From Lineus longissimus (lineage: Eukaryota > Nemertea > Pilidiophora > Heteronemertea > Lineidae), in contig NC_088312.1 of assembly GCF_910592395.1 (NCBI RefSeq), positions 23,753,292 through 23,817,291 on the forward strand: DNA of 64,000 nucleotides, read 5' to 3'. The position numbers and the translations under genes are program-made. Position 1 is the first letter of the stretch. Each line of letters opens with the position of its first letter. Below the pieces are notes generated by a model, which saw nothing but the letters and a program-made list of their open reading frames with translations, was not told the origin of the DNA and did no database searches. Positions 49,582 to 59,395 of this stretch are shown here, piece by piece.

Positions 49582-49834
49582 TAGCGTGGAATTCCGTTCA
49601 TTAACGTGTCAGTATCTATTTTAAGGTCATACTCACGTGTTGTTGTTTACGTTTTGGATTTTTTTATTGTTTAGAAGGCTTGGCTCAGGCTTGTGAATTG
49701 ATTATTTGTATCAATTTCCGTTTCTTTAACTGTTGCTCATGTTTAAGCATATTGAAATCTTTGCTTATCAATATGGCTTGATTGAGGAGTACCTTCGCTT
49801 CGTCAAGGCACTTAATTACTGGGAAACATATCAC

Positions 49835-49855
49835 CATGGAGGTATTACCTCCATG
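49835..49855. promoter_or_regulatory. 21-bp palindrome upstream of TIMM13
   Basis: CATGGAGGTA and TACCTCCATG are perfect inverted arms separated by one T, about 230 bp before the TIMM13 start. No known factor is assigned. Confidence 0.4.
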
Positions 49856-50080
49856 ATATCACGAAATGCTTAGGCCATGGGAACGATTAATCCGGTTTAC
49901 CGATGGCCAAACGATTCCTTCGTTGTAGACTTGACGACTCTAGAAAGCTCACATCTACATTGCCACCCTGGGAGCGAAACGTCTGGGGGCGAAAAGGTCA
50001 GGGAACGAAACAACCGAAAATTCACTACACTTCAAGTGTCGCACGTGCAAAGATTTTGTAAATTCGTCTCTGCAGCAAAA

Positions 50081-51385
50081 ATGGACTTTTCAACAGCAGG
50101 TGCTGGAGGTAAATTAGATTCCTCACAACGAGAGGCATTGATGAGTCAAGTCAAACAACAAATAGCTGTCGCAAATGCTCAAGAATTGTTGCAGGTTTGT
50201 TTTTTGCCAAATCAATTCGCGAAATGTTAGAATTCGGATACGTATCGGAATTCAGATACACCTACACACCTACACACATGCACTTGGCATACAGAATTCA
50301 GCTACCCCATACAATGCATAATTCGGATAGGCCTACCCCTAACTTATTAGTAAAGGGCTTAACTGAAGGATACGCCCACTACCCACCCAGGGCTACCACC
50401 TTAAGTTTGTGAAGACAGATGTTAGACTTGGAGGTATTCTTGCTTCCATTTCTGAAGCTGACCCCAGATTTTGGGCCCCATTATTATTTGCACTCTTAGG
50501 ATTATAGGAAGTAGGCCTACCGAATTCTTCAGTACAAATAATGTACACATATGATGCACAGGGAAATGTACAGTGACAGTATTGTGCACATTTTTTACTA
50601 AATCATGCAAACATAAACTGCTGCCCTATTTATGTCCCCCCCCCCCCATGGACATAATTGTGAAAATCTGGCCCTATGAATTCTGATACCTTAGTATCTG
50701 AATTCTGATATGGGTATCTGATTCAGAATCAGATATCCGAATTCTAACATTTCTCAAACTGAAATGACCCCCAAAAGGGCAAATAATGCGAATGTTTAGC
50801 AAAATGTGCTCAAGACCTTGTTGAACTGAATTTCGCCAGTCGCCTAACTCAACACCCTATACTATAGGGCATTTTCGAGAAACGCTGGTACAACCTAGGT
50901 CAGACTAACAAACCATCTTTACAATAGATCATCAATCGTCCCTGTGCTATGCCTTCTGAGAGTTGAAACAACAACCTCCTAATTAGGAGCTCGCGCTAAA
51001 ACATTATGCCACTTGTCTGCCTGCCGTACATGGGTACTATCCAATGTCTATTTGTTTGATTTCAGAAAATGACAGATAAATGCTTCAAGAAGTGTATTAA
51101 TAAACCAGGCTCATCTTTAGACAATAGTGAAACGGTAAGCTACGAATACTCCCCTCCTACTGCTTTAGACATTTTAGACTCTCTTGGTATGAAATCAGTA
51201 AACCTTTGAGTTCAAGTACAGCTTCCAATAATGTCTCTTTCTCCCCTTCCAAGGTTTTATAACAATCTCTCAACTCTTTTCAGAAATGTATAGCCATGTG
51301 TATGGATAGATATATGGACGCATGGAATCTAGTCTCAACAACATACCAAACACGTTTATCAAAGGAAAGATCACGGATGAGTTAA
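50081..51385 (+). CDS. TIMM13: Mitochondrial import inner-membrane translocase subunit Tim13
   Basis: Tim13 forms a hexameric chaperone with Tim8 in the intermembrane space and escorts hydrophobic precursors to the inner membrane. Exons: 50081-50194, 51066-51134 and 51284-51385 (TAA), giving 94 residues (human 95). Introns are gt...ttcag and gtaagc...ttcag with phase 0 throughout. The twin CX3C signature is intact: C44-FKK-C48 and C63-IAM-C67, 14 residues apart, as in the family. Flanking blocks [17 protein letters not shown] and MDRYMDAWN are diagnostic. The frame is open upstream to 49877, but the ATG at 50081 (aaaATGG) matches the family start and small Tims carry no presequence. A candidate AATAAA lies far downstream at about 52637. 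It is convergent with TMEM35. Confidence 0.95.
50940..51015 (-). mobile_element. tRNA-like fragment in TIMM13 intron 1
   Basis: The minus strand reads aagtggcataatgttttagc, then the hairpin ctcctaattaggag, then gtttcaactct, a weak B-box match. It is a possible decayed tRNA-derived SINE head; the evidence is thin. Confidence 0.25.
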
Positions 51386-51880
51386 CTCTGAAAACATTTA
51401 ATTAGGTAATCAAAGATACAAGATCAGCAGTGGAATGGCCAGGAAGAAACAAGAGATCATGGCTTTGGGGAGAAAGAGATCACAGGGAATGGTACTGGGA
51501 AATCAGATAGAGGTTTTGTCGAAACCTGACACCTGACTTGAGTGTGCCTTGCATTAACCAATCAAAGATAAAGCTCAAGGTCATCCCTTCCAAGATGGCT
51601 GTGCCCATGGAACATATTGGAAAGAAGAATAATGAGAAGGAATTGGGCAGGTTCCTCCTTCCCCCTTCTAATTGGGCCTCAACATCCTCGTCCCTCCAAA
51701 TTTCTGCGAGAGCGAGTCTCGTTCGGGCCCCAAGTCGGCCCCCTGCCCTGGTTCCAGTCATAACTCCAAGGGTACAAAATCCAGGAAAGCGTAGAGAAAC
51801 TCGGACACTCCATCACATTGACAGGTGAAATACAGAACACGAGTGACCCTAAGTGTTCTACCTGTAGCTTTTGCCGTTCA
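51386..51880. other. TIMM13 3' flank, no gene seen
   Basis: Probable 3' UTR followed by unique sequence. No canonical poly(A) hexamer close to the stop and no second gene were recognised. Confidence 0.35.
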
Positions 51881-51882
51881 CA

Positions 51883-52237
51883 CGCAATGCTACACCGTTA
51901 GGAGCTGTATCGATTGAACTGGAACGCGGGACAATGCTACACCGTTAGGAGCTGTATCGATTGAACTGGAACGCGGGACAATGCTACACCGTTAGGAGCT
52001 GTATCGATTGAACTGGAACGCGGGACAATGCTACACCGTTAGGAGCTGTATCGATTGAACTGGAACGCGGGCCGGATAATGCTACACCGTTAGGAGCTGT
52101 ATCGATTGAACTGGAACACGGGCCGGATAATGCTACACCGTTAGGAGCTGTATCGATTGAACTGGAACGCGGCCCGGATAATGCTACACCGTTAGGAGCT
52201 GTATCGATTGAACTGGAACGCGGGCCAGACAATGCTA
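51883..52237. repeat. 47-51-bp tandem repeat, about 7 copies
   Basis: The unit aatgctacaccgttaggagc plus tgtatcgattgaactggaac repeats seven times. The first spacing is 47 bp (gcgggac) and later copies are longer (gcgggccggat), so two unit lengths form separate blocks. Confidence 0.92.
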
Positions 52238-52827
52238 AACTTGGCCATTTAGCCCCAACGATTTCAAATCTTTATAAGAGGCCTCATGTGTGAAAAGATA
52301 TATCGTTATAACTCGCTGGAACTTTTTCAAATCGTTATAAGGCTCTAGTGTGAACACTGCTTAAGCTTCCATTGATAAATGTTAGCAGTTTCTAGTTCCT
52401 CTCATGTAGTTGATTATGTAGCCGATGAGCTGCAGAAGAAGTCATCACTAGTTCAGTTATTTTCAGAACATTCAGCTAGTCGAAAAGACTTGTGCCATGA
52501 CTGGCTCTCTTTAAAAAAAGGCATTCGGATTCTCTGAGACCAATATTTAGATGTCTGTTCAATTCAGTTTGAACACATGATCGGGTTATAACACTGTAGT
52601 ATGCGTGTCTGTATGATAGTAATATGCTTTTGTTAATAAATATGATTTACATGTGATGTTTTGCAGATTGTTCTCGATATATGACCCCCCAGGGTGTCTA
52701 ATCTCTAATCTGGAGCCTCTCCATCATATGCCCCACCCCCTTGGGTTGCAAGTTCCAAGTGAAAGCCTTGAAATTCAAGATGTTTTTATATTGGCTTATC
52801 ATGCCACAGTCTTGTGTTGGCCGACAG
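52238..52827. other. Intergenic, no gene seen
   Basis: Holds the distant AATAAA candidate for TIMM13 at about 52637 and a C-rich stretch. Nothing else was recognised. Confidence 0.35.
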
Positions 52828-54500
52828 ACACTTGGGACAAAGTCATGTCAAGTGTGGTTGTCTTGGAGAGCTACACTGCCCCTTGTCTGGCTGACATGTC
52901 AAGTGTGGTTGTCCTGGAGGAGCTACACTGTCCCTTGTCTGGCTGACATGTCAAGTGTGGTTGTCCTGGAGGAGCTACACTGCCCCTTGTCTGGCTGACA
53001 TGTCAAGTGTGGTTGTCCTGGAGGAGCTACACTGTCCCTTGTCTGGCTGACATGTCAAGTGTGGTTGTCCTGGAGGAGCACACTGTCCCTTGTCTGGCTG
53101 ACATGTCAAGTGTGGTTGTCCTGGAGGAGCTACACTGTCCCTTGTCTGGCTGACATGTCAAGTGTGGTTGTCCTGGAGGAGCTACACTGTCCCTTGTCTG
53201 GCTGACATGTCAAGTGTGGTTGTCCTGGAGGAGCTACACTGTCCCTTGTCTGGCTGACATGTCAAGTGTGGTTGTCCTGGAGGAGCTACACTGTCCCTTG
53301 TCTGGCTGACATGTCAAGTGTGGTTGTCCTGGAGGAGCTACACTGTCCCTTGTCTGGCTGACATGTCAAGTGTGGTTGTCCTGGAGGAGCTACACTGTCC
53401 CTTGTCTGGCTGACATGTCAAGTGTGGTTGTCCTGGAGGAGCTACACTGTCCCTTGTCTGGCTGACATGTCAAGTGTGGTTGTCCTGGAGGAGCTACACT
53501 GTCCCTTGTCTGGCTGACATGTCAAGTGTGGTTGTCCTGGAGGAGCTACACTGTCCCTTGTCTGGCTGACATGTCAAGTGTGGTTGTCCTGGAGGAGCTA
53601 CACTGTCCCTTGTCTGGCTGACATGTCAAGTGTGGTTGTCCTGGAGGAGCACACTGTCCCTTGTCTGGCTGACATGTCAAGTGTGGTTGTCCTGGAGGAG
53701 CTACACTGTCCCTTGTCTGGCTGACATGTCAAGTGTGGTTGTCCTGGAGGAGCTACACTGTCCCTTGTCTGGCTGACATGTCAAGTGTGGTTGTCCTGGA
53801 GGAGCTACACTGTCCCTTGTCTGGCTGACATGTCAAGTGTGGTTGTCCTGGAGGAGCACACTGCCCCTTGTCTGGCTGACATGTCAAGTGTGGTTGTCCT
53901 GGAGGAGCTACACTGCCCCTTGTCTGGCTGACATGTCAAGTGTGGTTGTCCTGGAGGAGCTACACTGTCCCTTGTCTGGCTGACATGTCAAGTGTGGTTG
54001 TCCTGGAGGAGCACACTGTCCCTTGTCTGGCTGACATGTCAAGTGTGGTTGTCCTGGAGGAGCACACTGTCCCTTGTCTGGCTGACATGTCAAGTGTGGT
54101 TGTCCTGGAGGAGCTACACTGTCCCTTGTCTGGCTGACATGTCAAGTGTGGTTGTCCTGGAGGAGCACACTGTCCCTTGTCTGGCTGACATGTCAAGTGT
54201 GGTTGTCCTGGAGGAGCTACACTGTCCCTTGGCTGACATGTCAAGTGTGGTTGTCCTGGAGGAGCTACACTGTCCCTTGGCTGACATGTCAAGTGTGGTT
54301 GTCCTGGAGGAGCTACACTGTCCCTTGGCTGACATGTCAAGTGTGGTTGTCCTGGAGGAGCTACACTGTCCCTTGTCTGGCTGACATGTCAAGTGTGGTT
54401 GTCCTGGAGGAGCACACTGTCCCTTGTCTGGCTGACATGTCAAGTGTGGTTGTCCTGGAGGAGCTACACTGTCCCTTGTCTGGCTGACATGTCACGTGTG
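52828..54500. repeat. 52-bp minisatellite, about 32 copies
   Basis: The unit tgacatgtcaagtgtggttg plus tcctggaggagctacactgt and cccttgtctggc is 52 bp. A 50-bp variant (gaggagcacactg) occurs scattered through the array, and a 47-bp variant (cccttggctgac) forms a run of three at about 54225-54345. It is the longest array in the window. Confidence 0.95.
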
Positions 54501-55725
54501 GTCGTCATGGAGGAGCTATAAGTGTGGTTAACACTGCAGGGATTTCAATGTCATTCAGTCAAAAGACAGTGTACGTAGTTGTCTCGACACCAACCACATT
54601 TGGGATGTCAAAACTGGTATAGACAATATTCCTTTGTTGGGTTATACTTTCTCAAAGTCTCGGGAGACGAAACCGAGGTGATCCTTCCAAGAGTCAAACC
54701 CATGACCTCCTGATGATGAGCCAAGCACTTTTGGCTCATTTCCCTCAACTAAGACTAAACTAAAAATGTTTTTAAAACTTTATTTTCATATAAACAGTTT
54801 AAATAAAGCACAAAAAGACAGGTCAATATATCACCCCCCATAAGGAGACTCATTTACATCTTACACAAAATGTACAACGTGAAGAATATGGCAGTAAAAT
54901 GCTATGGACATTGGTATATCAGCAAAATTTGTCTACAAGTACAAATACTTCAATCTACCAGAGCATAATGTATAGAACAACTGCATTTGATGATCAGAGA
55001 CAAGTACCTGAAGATACTCTCGAAGGTCTACTCACCTAGTCGCCCTAAAATGACCTGTACATGTATTTCATTCAGATATCAACGACACGCTGTAGTAGAA
55101 TGCGAAAATATCGATAGACCAATAAATAAAGACTCCGACTAGAAATGTACAAGCTCTACAAACAATGAAATGCATTATCATTGGTATAAGAAACAGTTTT
55201 AAATTAAATCTCCTTAGTAGAATGCTTATTTTCTTCGAGCTATTCAGTGATGAATAAGGCATCAAGACAGCCACCCAACCCACCTTGATTCTGCAGCCAT
55301 ATCTCCCCCTTCAATCCATTGGTACCTTTTCAGGGAAGTATTTCCTTCACCGAAAACATGTCTTTTGAGGCCGAAACATGATCCACCACCACTGAAAATC
55401 ACCCAGAAGTTTTGCAGGGAATCACAAGCAGGCATAATCTCAATCTTACTTTCAGTAGATCACTATCCAAGAATGATTTTTTTGGTCTCTGATCAATGTA
55501 CATTACTAGTTGCAGATAAAGAGTGTTGAAATGGCCTGAATCAATATTCACTTCATCTGCAGGTTTTGCTACAGAGGCCAATGTGCCCAACATAAATGTT
55601 GTGTTTGCCATAAACATGATACACATAGGGAGAGCCCAGTTTCATTAATTCCAAAAAGATAAGGCTTATGTACTTGTACAGATCATACGGAAGAGATAAA
55701 ATCCCTTTCAAGCATTTTGTTGTGA
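54501..55725. other. Intergenic between TIMM13 and TMEM35, no gene seen
   Basis: Contains one possible tRNA-like head on the minus strand at about 54660-54725 (gggtttgactcttgg near a ttggctcatcatcagg stretch). Short open frames elsewhere have no family features. Confidence 0.35.
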
Positions 55726-55726
55726 A

Positions 55727-56242
55727 CCCTGTTTGATCAATGATTATTTCATGACAGACACTAGAACAGGAAGATGGAACCCTGTTTGATCAATGATAAC
55801 TATTATTTCATGATAGACACTAGAACAGCTATTATTTCATGATAGACACCAGAACAGGAAGATGGAACCCTGTTTGATCAATGATAACTATTATTTCATG
55901 ATAGACACTAGAACAGGAAGATGGAACCCTGTTTGATCAATGATAACTATTATTTCATGATAGACACTAGAACAGCTATTATTTCATGATAGACACCAGA
56001 ACAGGAAGATGGAACCCTGTTTGATCAATGATTATTTCATGACAGACACCAGAACAGGAAGATGGAACCCTGTTTGATCAATGATAACTATTATTTCATG
56101 ATAGACACTAGAACAGCTATTATTTCATGATAGACACTAGAACAGGAAGATGGAACCCTGTTTGATCAGTGATAACTATTATTTCATGATAGACACTAGA
56201 ACAGCTATTATTTCATGATAGACACCAAAACAGGAAGATAGC
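55727..56242. repeat. Composite higher-order repeat downstream of TMEM35
   Basis: Two modules alternate: ccctgtttgatcaatgataa followed by ctattatttcatgatagaca, then either 'ctagaacaggaagatggaac' or 'ctagaacag' plus another ctattatttcatgatagaca. Short and long combinations repeat irregularly for 500 bp, ending 64 bp from the TMEM35 stop. Confidence 0.88.
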
Positions 56243-56305
56243 AACGAACAATACATTACGCTCGATGTTTCAACGCCAAAAAACACACAGTTGGGATTAT
56301 ATTTA

Positions 56306-59276
56306 CTACTTCTTCTTCTTCACCTCATTTTCCTCCTCTTCACCTATTTTTCTCACTAGTTCTTCATATCTGTCCTCAGCCGCTGCTTTTTTTGATCGCA
56401 GTCCAGCCATCTCTTTTTCCTCATTCTCCATCCGGTCCAAGTATTGTTTATTCATGATGAATCGACATGCGAGGAGCATACCAAATATAAGGGATGGTGT
56501 GAGTCTGTCGAAGGGTTCCTCAAGTGCCCAGTGTGTATAAGCTGCTCCAATCATTTCTATAAACAGCAGAATGTTCGCTATATTCTTCACCACTCCTGAA
56601 GACAAAAATATGTAACACTTAAAATTGTATAAATCTATATGACTGTGGAATCACAACCGGTCTGCACCGACCCAAGACTGGCAATTGGAACCCGCCTTGG
56701 AGCAGGAGGGTTCAGGACGGTTGCTTCGTTTTTACACGAGGGAAAATAAACTAGCTGGTACCTGAACTCGTCTCGATCCAGCTTGAACCTGCACCGTGTA
56801 AACATGACTATAAATGCCATGGTTACTCCACAGACAACCTCTGTTTGAACAGCCAATAATCAGACCACTACCCACCTGGTATGAATGCCATGGTTACTCC
56901 ACAGACAACCTCTGTTTGAACAGCCAATAATCAGACCACTACCTACCTGGTATGACTGCCATGGTTACTCCACAGACAACCTCTGTTTGAACAGCCAATA
57001 ATCAGACCACTACCTACCTGGTATAAATGCCATGGTTACTCCACAGACAACCTCTGTTTGAACAGCCAATAATCAGACCACTACCCACCTGGTATGAATG
57101 CCATGGTTACTCCACAGACAACCTCTGTTTGAACAGCCAATAATCAGACCACTACCTACCTGGTATAAATGCCATGGTTACTCCACAGACAACCTCTGTT
57201 TGAACAGCCAATAATCAGACCACTACCCACCTGGTATAAATGCCATGGTTACTCCACAGACAACCTCTGTTTGAACAGCCAATAATCAGACCACTACCCA
57301 CCTGGTATGAATGCCATGGTTACTCCACAGACAACCTCTGTTTGAACAGCCAATAATCAGACCACTTCCCACCTGGTATGAATGCCATGGTTACTCCACA
57401 AACAACCTCTGTTTGAAACACCAATAATCAGACCACTACCCACCTGGTATGAATGCCATGGTTACTCCACAGACAACCTCTGTTTGAACAGCCAATAATC
57501 AGACCACTACCCACCTGGTATGAATGCCATGGTTACTCCACAGACAACCTCTGTTTGAACAGCCAATAATCAGACCACTACCCACCTGGTATGACTGCCA
57601 TGGTTACTCCACAGACAACCTCTGTTTGAACAGCCAATAATCAGACCACTACCCACCTGGTATGACTGCCATGGTTACTCCACAGACAACCTCTGTTTGA
57701 AACACCAATAATCAGACCACTACCCACCTGGTATGAATGCCATGGTTACTCCACAGACAACCTCTAAACAGCCAACACACTTCCTGTAGACATGAGGATC
57801 TGGTTTCCAGCCAGTCATGCCAGAAAATGGAAACACCTTTGTTTCCCTGATGAACATTTTTCTCTGAAAGGATAAAGAAACATGTAAGTGATGACCAGCG
57901 TGAGAGTGAGGGGAATGTCAATTGTGACCTGTACAGTGAAGTGTAAACTGGTCAGGACTGTCAACATCAATACTCGCAGGTCTTGTGTAGCCAAAGCTTC
58001 TGTCTCGCTGACAATGTCAATGATGGAAAAAACCCTTTCATCATTGGCCCCAGGAGACATCCAAAACATGGTAATCAAACTCTGTGATCAGTGGGGTCAC
58101 TATGAAAGCACTGCCAAGTGAAGTCCTGTCAGGTGGTGTGGATGCCAGCTGTGTATAGTAATTGACAACCTTAAGGGGTCGAAAACAATTTTTTCAAGAT
58201 GACTAGTCCCAAGCTGTGAATCTCAAAGTCTGGGCAGCACTTTCAGTAAATCCTTATAGTTTGCCCGACTGTAGGCTAGCCAGGCTTTCCTAGTCACTAT
58301 ATACAATATATACAAGCCAGAATATATCTTGGACAAAACTATAGTCCCGGGCTAGGGACTATAATTTGGGATCAAGATGTTCAGAAATCTCTAAAATCGC
58401 TCTTATTTTCACAATGTTCCTCGGATTTTCATCAAAGCTACCTCAAATTGATTGTTACAGCATGTTCCTGCATTTTTATCCATTCAAAAGTTATTTCTTT
58501 GAATCCTACCACAACCGCTCCAGAAAATGGCCTGATGTTCCAGCATAGGAAATTTTAGTACACACAATTTGCCACAGGGTTTTGCGCCATTGAAGAAATG
58601 CAATGAAAAATGATGTTCGACAAGCTCCAGACGCTCTGTTGCAGGTAGCGACATGATGACCCGCGTGTTTGACACGTACGCATCTGGGGCTCATATGCAG
58701 CACAAAATCATCATTTTCTCAAGCGGTTGTGGTCGGAATAAACTTTTGAATGGATTAAAACGCAGGGACATGCTGTAATGTGCAGTTTGAGGTAGGTTTG
58801 ATGAAAATCCGAGACGAGAGCAATTGTGAAAATGAGAGCGATTTTCAAGATTTCTCAACAACATCTTGGACAAGACTATAGTTGATTTTTGGCCCCCCCC
58901 CGACCTTTAATTTGACAGAGACAGATCAGAGCCCAAACAAAACAAATGCGAAAACATGTGGGTATGTTTATTGTGACCAGTGCTGCACTTGTGTCTAGAT
59001 TACACCCCTTGTAGTTGTACACCCGTTGTACATTGATGTAGCCTAGATGATCCATTCCATGATGTACACAAATAACCCACAAATCAAGGCTAAAATGTAG
59101 GAACACACAATACGCAACCTCACTTGGTCATCAAATAACACATCTATAGTTACAAAACATACCATTTGTCTATAGATATCTTCATTGAAAATCGGGGTCA
59201 GTTTTATTGTTCCCATAAAGATGAAAAAGAAGCCTAAAGTGAGACCCAAAATCGTCAAAACTGTCTTGGTAGACAT
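56306..59276 (-). CDS. TMEM35: TMEM35/NACHO-type ER membrane chaperone
   Basis: Vertebrate TMEM35A (NACHO) is an ER protein that helps assemble nicotinic acetylcholine receptors; TMEM35B is a paralogue. Minus-strand exons: 59163-59276, 57728-57863 and 56306-56595, all GT-AG and phase-consistent, giving 179 residues (human TMEM35A 167). Exon 1 has the signature FFFIFMGTIKLTP; exon 2 has CLEVVCGVTMAFIPG (family ALEVACGIVMTLVPG); exon 3 has LIFGMLLACRFIM (family LVFGILLTCRLLI). Four hydrophobic spans are visible at about residues 5-25, 67-83, 88-106 and 117-131. The tail is charged and helix-like and ends in KKKK, which fits the KKxx ER-retrieval motif. A 650-bp dispersed repeat begins 120 bp upstream of the ATG, and the end of exon 2 is amplified into the adjacent intron. 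Orthology to TMEM35A or TMEM35B is not resolved. Confidence 0.9.
56816..57770 (-). repeat. 71-bp array made of the TMEM35 exon 2 end plus its 5' splice site, 14 copies
   Basis: gccatggttactccacagac recurs at 56816, 56887, 56958, 57029, 57100, 57171, 57242, 57313, 57384, 57455, 57526, 57597, 57668 and 57739, an exact 71-bp step. The copy at 57739 is the real exon 2. On the minus strand each extra unit reads ttggctgttcaaacag, then 36 nt matching the exon end (EVVCGVTMAFIP), then the donor gtgggt or gtaggt. The real exon has ttggctgtttag at the same place, so the units carry a changed segment that creates the aacag acceptor-like end. The last unit (56816) has lost its donor (tttatagtcatg). Confidence 0.95.
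57864..59162. other. TMEM35 intron 1
   Basis: Between donor atg|gtatgt after exon 1 and acceptor ctttcag before exon 2. Two segments are similar in inverted orientation: around 58500-58530 (accacaaccgctccagaaaatg) and 58710-58730 (cattttctcaagcggttgtgg), with related flanks (attcaaaag; cttttgaatgg). These suggest a hairpin element spanning about 58380-58860. Confidence 0.55.
58380..58865. mobile_element. Inverted-repeat element in TMEM35 intron 1
   Basis: The left arm contains gaaatctctaaaatcgctct, ttcacaatg, ggattttcatcaaagctacc, cattcaaaagttatttc and accacaaccgctc. The right arm contains their reverse complements in order: gagcggttgtgg-like gcggttgtgg, aacttttgaatgg, ggtaggtttgatgaaaatcc, attgtgaaaatgagagcgat and agatttctc. 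Arms are about 150 bp with around 80-85 percent complementarity and a loop of about 180 bp. This is a MITE or foldback element. Confidence 0.65.
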
Positions 59277-59395
59277 TTTTTCCTAAGAGAATTATACGAA
59301 ATCTCCCGGACTTCGGTCCGTAATGACGAAAATTACATACACCCGTTGAGGTCTCATCAGGGAGGTTTTTTTTATTCATGCGCGGCCAAGCCCTT
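59277..59395. promoter_or_regulatory. TMEM35 5' flank up to the dispersed repeat
   Basis: Only 119 bp separate the TMEM35 ATG from the edge of the 650-bp repeat, so the 5' UTR and core promoter lie here or inside the repeat. No TATA box was recognised. Confidence 0.35.

Larger units (their letters stand above)
49031..50080. promoter_or_regulatory. Shared head-to-head promoter region of DOP1 and TIMM13
   Basis: The start codons of DOP1 (49030, minus) and TIMM13 (50081, plus) are 1050 bp apart and diverge. A perfect CRE/ATF octamer TGACGTCA lies at 49574-49581, near the middle, and a 21-bp near-perfect palindrome at 49835-49855. An acceptor-like ttttgcag about 22 bases before the DOP1 ATG suggests a DOP1 5' UTR exon within this interval. 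The layout is seen directly; bidirectional promoter function is inferred. Confidence 0.55.

Noticed and set aside
49877-50080. In-frame N-terminal extension of TIMM13 by 68 codons
   Set aside because: The family starts at the downstream ATG and small Tim proteins have no presequence; the extension is most simply 5' UTR.
56635-56856. 73-codon frame containing the TMEM35 exon-end peptide
   Set aside because: It reads out of the last unit of the 71-bp array into intron sequence; that unit lacks a donor and the frame does not continue the protein.
57815-58078. 87-codon minus-strand open frame next to TMEM35 exon 2
   Set aside because: It overlaps exon 2 in another frame and extends into the intron past the acceptor; it is not part of the gene model.
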